22,181 nucleotides of DNA from CAZOSF01 sp964582415 (lineage in GTDB: Bacteria; Bacteroidota; Bacteroidia; Flavobacteriales; Flavobacteriaceae). The DNA lies in the NCBI GenBank assembly GCA_964582415.1, contig CAZOSF010000044.1:1-22181 (forward strand), written 5' to 3'. Under the pieces are notes generated by a model. It was not told the origin of the DNA. It worked only from the letters and a program-made list of their open reading frames with translations, and did not search any database. Numbering within the stretch: the stretch's first letter is position 1; the number at the start of each line of letters is the position of its first letter. The position numbers and the translations under genes were made by a program. Positions 21,753-22,181 of the stretch are shown here, in pieces.

Positions 21753-22181
21753 GGGTTGTTTGTACGTAAATATTTTCCGAAATCGATTCTGAAATGTAGA
21801 AGGAAGATCCATCTACTTCGATTTGTAGAGAATTGTCGAAAGGTTCTGTCGCAAGGATTTTAATTACAGACCCGATGGCGATTTTCTTCTTGTTTAAGAA
21901 TTTCAGAAAGGCATCGTCTGAATCCCTTACGCCAACACAAATACCTTGCTGACCTACTGCAAAATTTGCAAGTAATTTCTTTTGTGTTTGACTGATTTTT
22001 CCCTGCTTATCTGGGATTGGATCGCCATGAGGATCTGTTTTTGGGAAGTCCAAAAACGCATCCAATCTATCGATAAGCTCATCGGAATGGATATGCTCCA
22101 GTTGTTCGGCAATCTCATGAACCTCATCCCACTGAAAGCCTAATTTATCTACCAAAAAGCACTCCCATAGACGATGTTTTC
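21730..22181 (-). CDS. DtxR/MntR-family metal-dependent regulator, partial (N-terminus beyond the window)
   Basis: The reading frame continues to the window edge on the minus strand (KHRLWECFLVDKLGF ...), so the gene is cut at its 5' end and the N-terminal winged-helix DNA-binding part is mostly missing. What remains is the metal-binding and dimerisation domain: WDEVHEIAEQLEHIHSDELIDRL carries the typical Glu/His ligands, and FPKTDPHGDPIP is the family signature. A C-terminal FeoA/SH3-like domain (about the last 75 residues) follows. Such regulators sense Fe(II) or Mn(II) and repress metal uptake genes. It overlaps and probably co-regulates the downstream ZIP transporter. The feo operon nearby is another plausible target. 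Confidence 0.9.
   Translation of the reverse strand, partial: KHRLWECFLVDKLGFQWDEVHEIAEQLEHIHSDELIDRLDAFLDFPKTDPHGDPIPDKQGKISQTQKKLLANFAVGQQGICVGVRDSDDAFLKFLNKKKIAIGSVIKILATEPFDNSLQIEVDGSSFYISESISENIYVQTTHDYGKSN

Overview
This window looks like chromosomal DNA from a member of the Flavobacteriia (Bacteroidota). Four things point there: a T9SS type A sorting domain on a secreted peptidase; several promoters with the Bacteroidota -7 element TAnnTTTG, some with TTG about 18-19 bases upstream; a nagB gene fused to a PIG-L deacetylase domain; and a short Cys-rich protein directly after feoB. No insertion sequence, phage gene or CRISPR array is visible.

Layout. 1-842: tRNA-Arg(CCT) and a two-gene unit (XRE regulator plus four-helix membrane protein), all on the minus strand, with a repeat-bearing promoter at 861-930. 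1006-2886: fused glucosamine-6-phosphate deaminase/deacetylase. 3018-10196: a tightly overlapping three-gene operon for exported proteins. The first is a TPR protein with about 30 MORN_2-type repeats, the second a DUF3857/transglutaminase-like protein with an intact Cys-His-Asp triad, and the third a paralogue that has lost the triad. A terminator follows at 10221. 10422-13098: an MFS transporter and a tryptophanase, probably one unit, separated by a 115-base leader holding a 17-codon ORF with one Trp, a 12-base palindrome and a hairpin. 13121-14057: a more AT-rich minus-strand stretch with a 33-residue membrane mini-protein, a VOC protein, a tRNA-Asn 3'-end fragment beside a cloverleaf-like inverted repeat, and tRNA-Asn(GTT). 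14151-17568: the site-2 protease RseP and a secreted M1 aminopeptidase, both minus. 17688-20915: a Sco-type copper chaperone, then feoA-feoB-Cys-rich protein. 20925-22181: a ZIP metal transporter and a DtxR-family metal regulator, minus strand, with the regulator running off the window.

How the genes fit together. The right end is a metal-homeostasis block: ferrous iron import (FeoAB), a ZIP transporter and a DtxR-type sensor, next to a copper protein for cytochrome oxidase assembly. RseP and the M1 peptidase serve envelope stress or proteolysis and secreted protein degradation. The 3018-10196 operon is the least understood part: its proteins are all exported and translationally coupled, and the catalytic/pseudo-catalytic pair next to a very long MORN_2 array suggests an envelope complex of unknown function. 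It is the best candidate here for an undescribed system. The tRNA-Asn fragment/cloverleaf element and the tryptophanase leader are the next most interesting.
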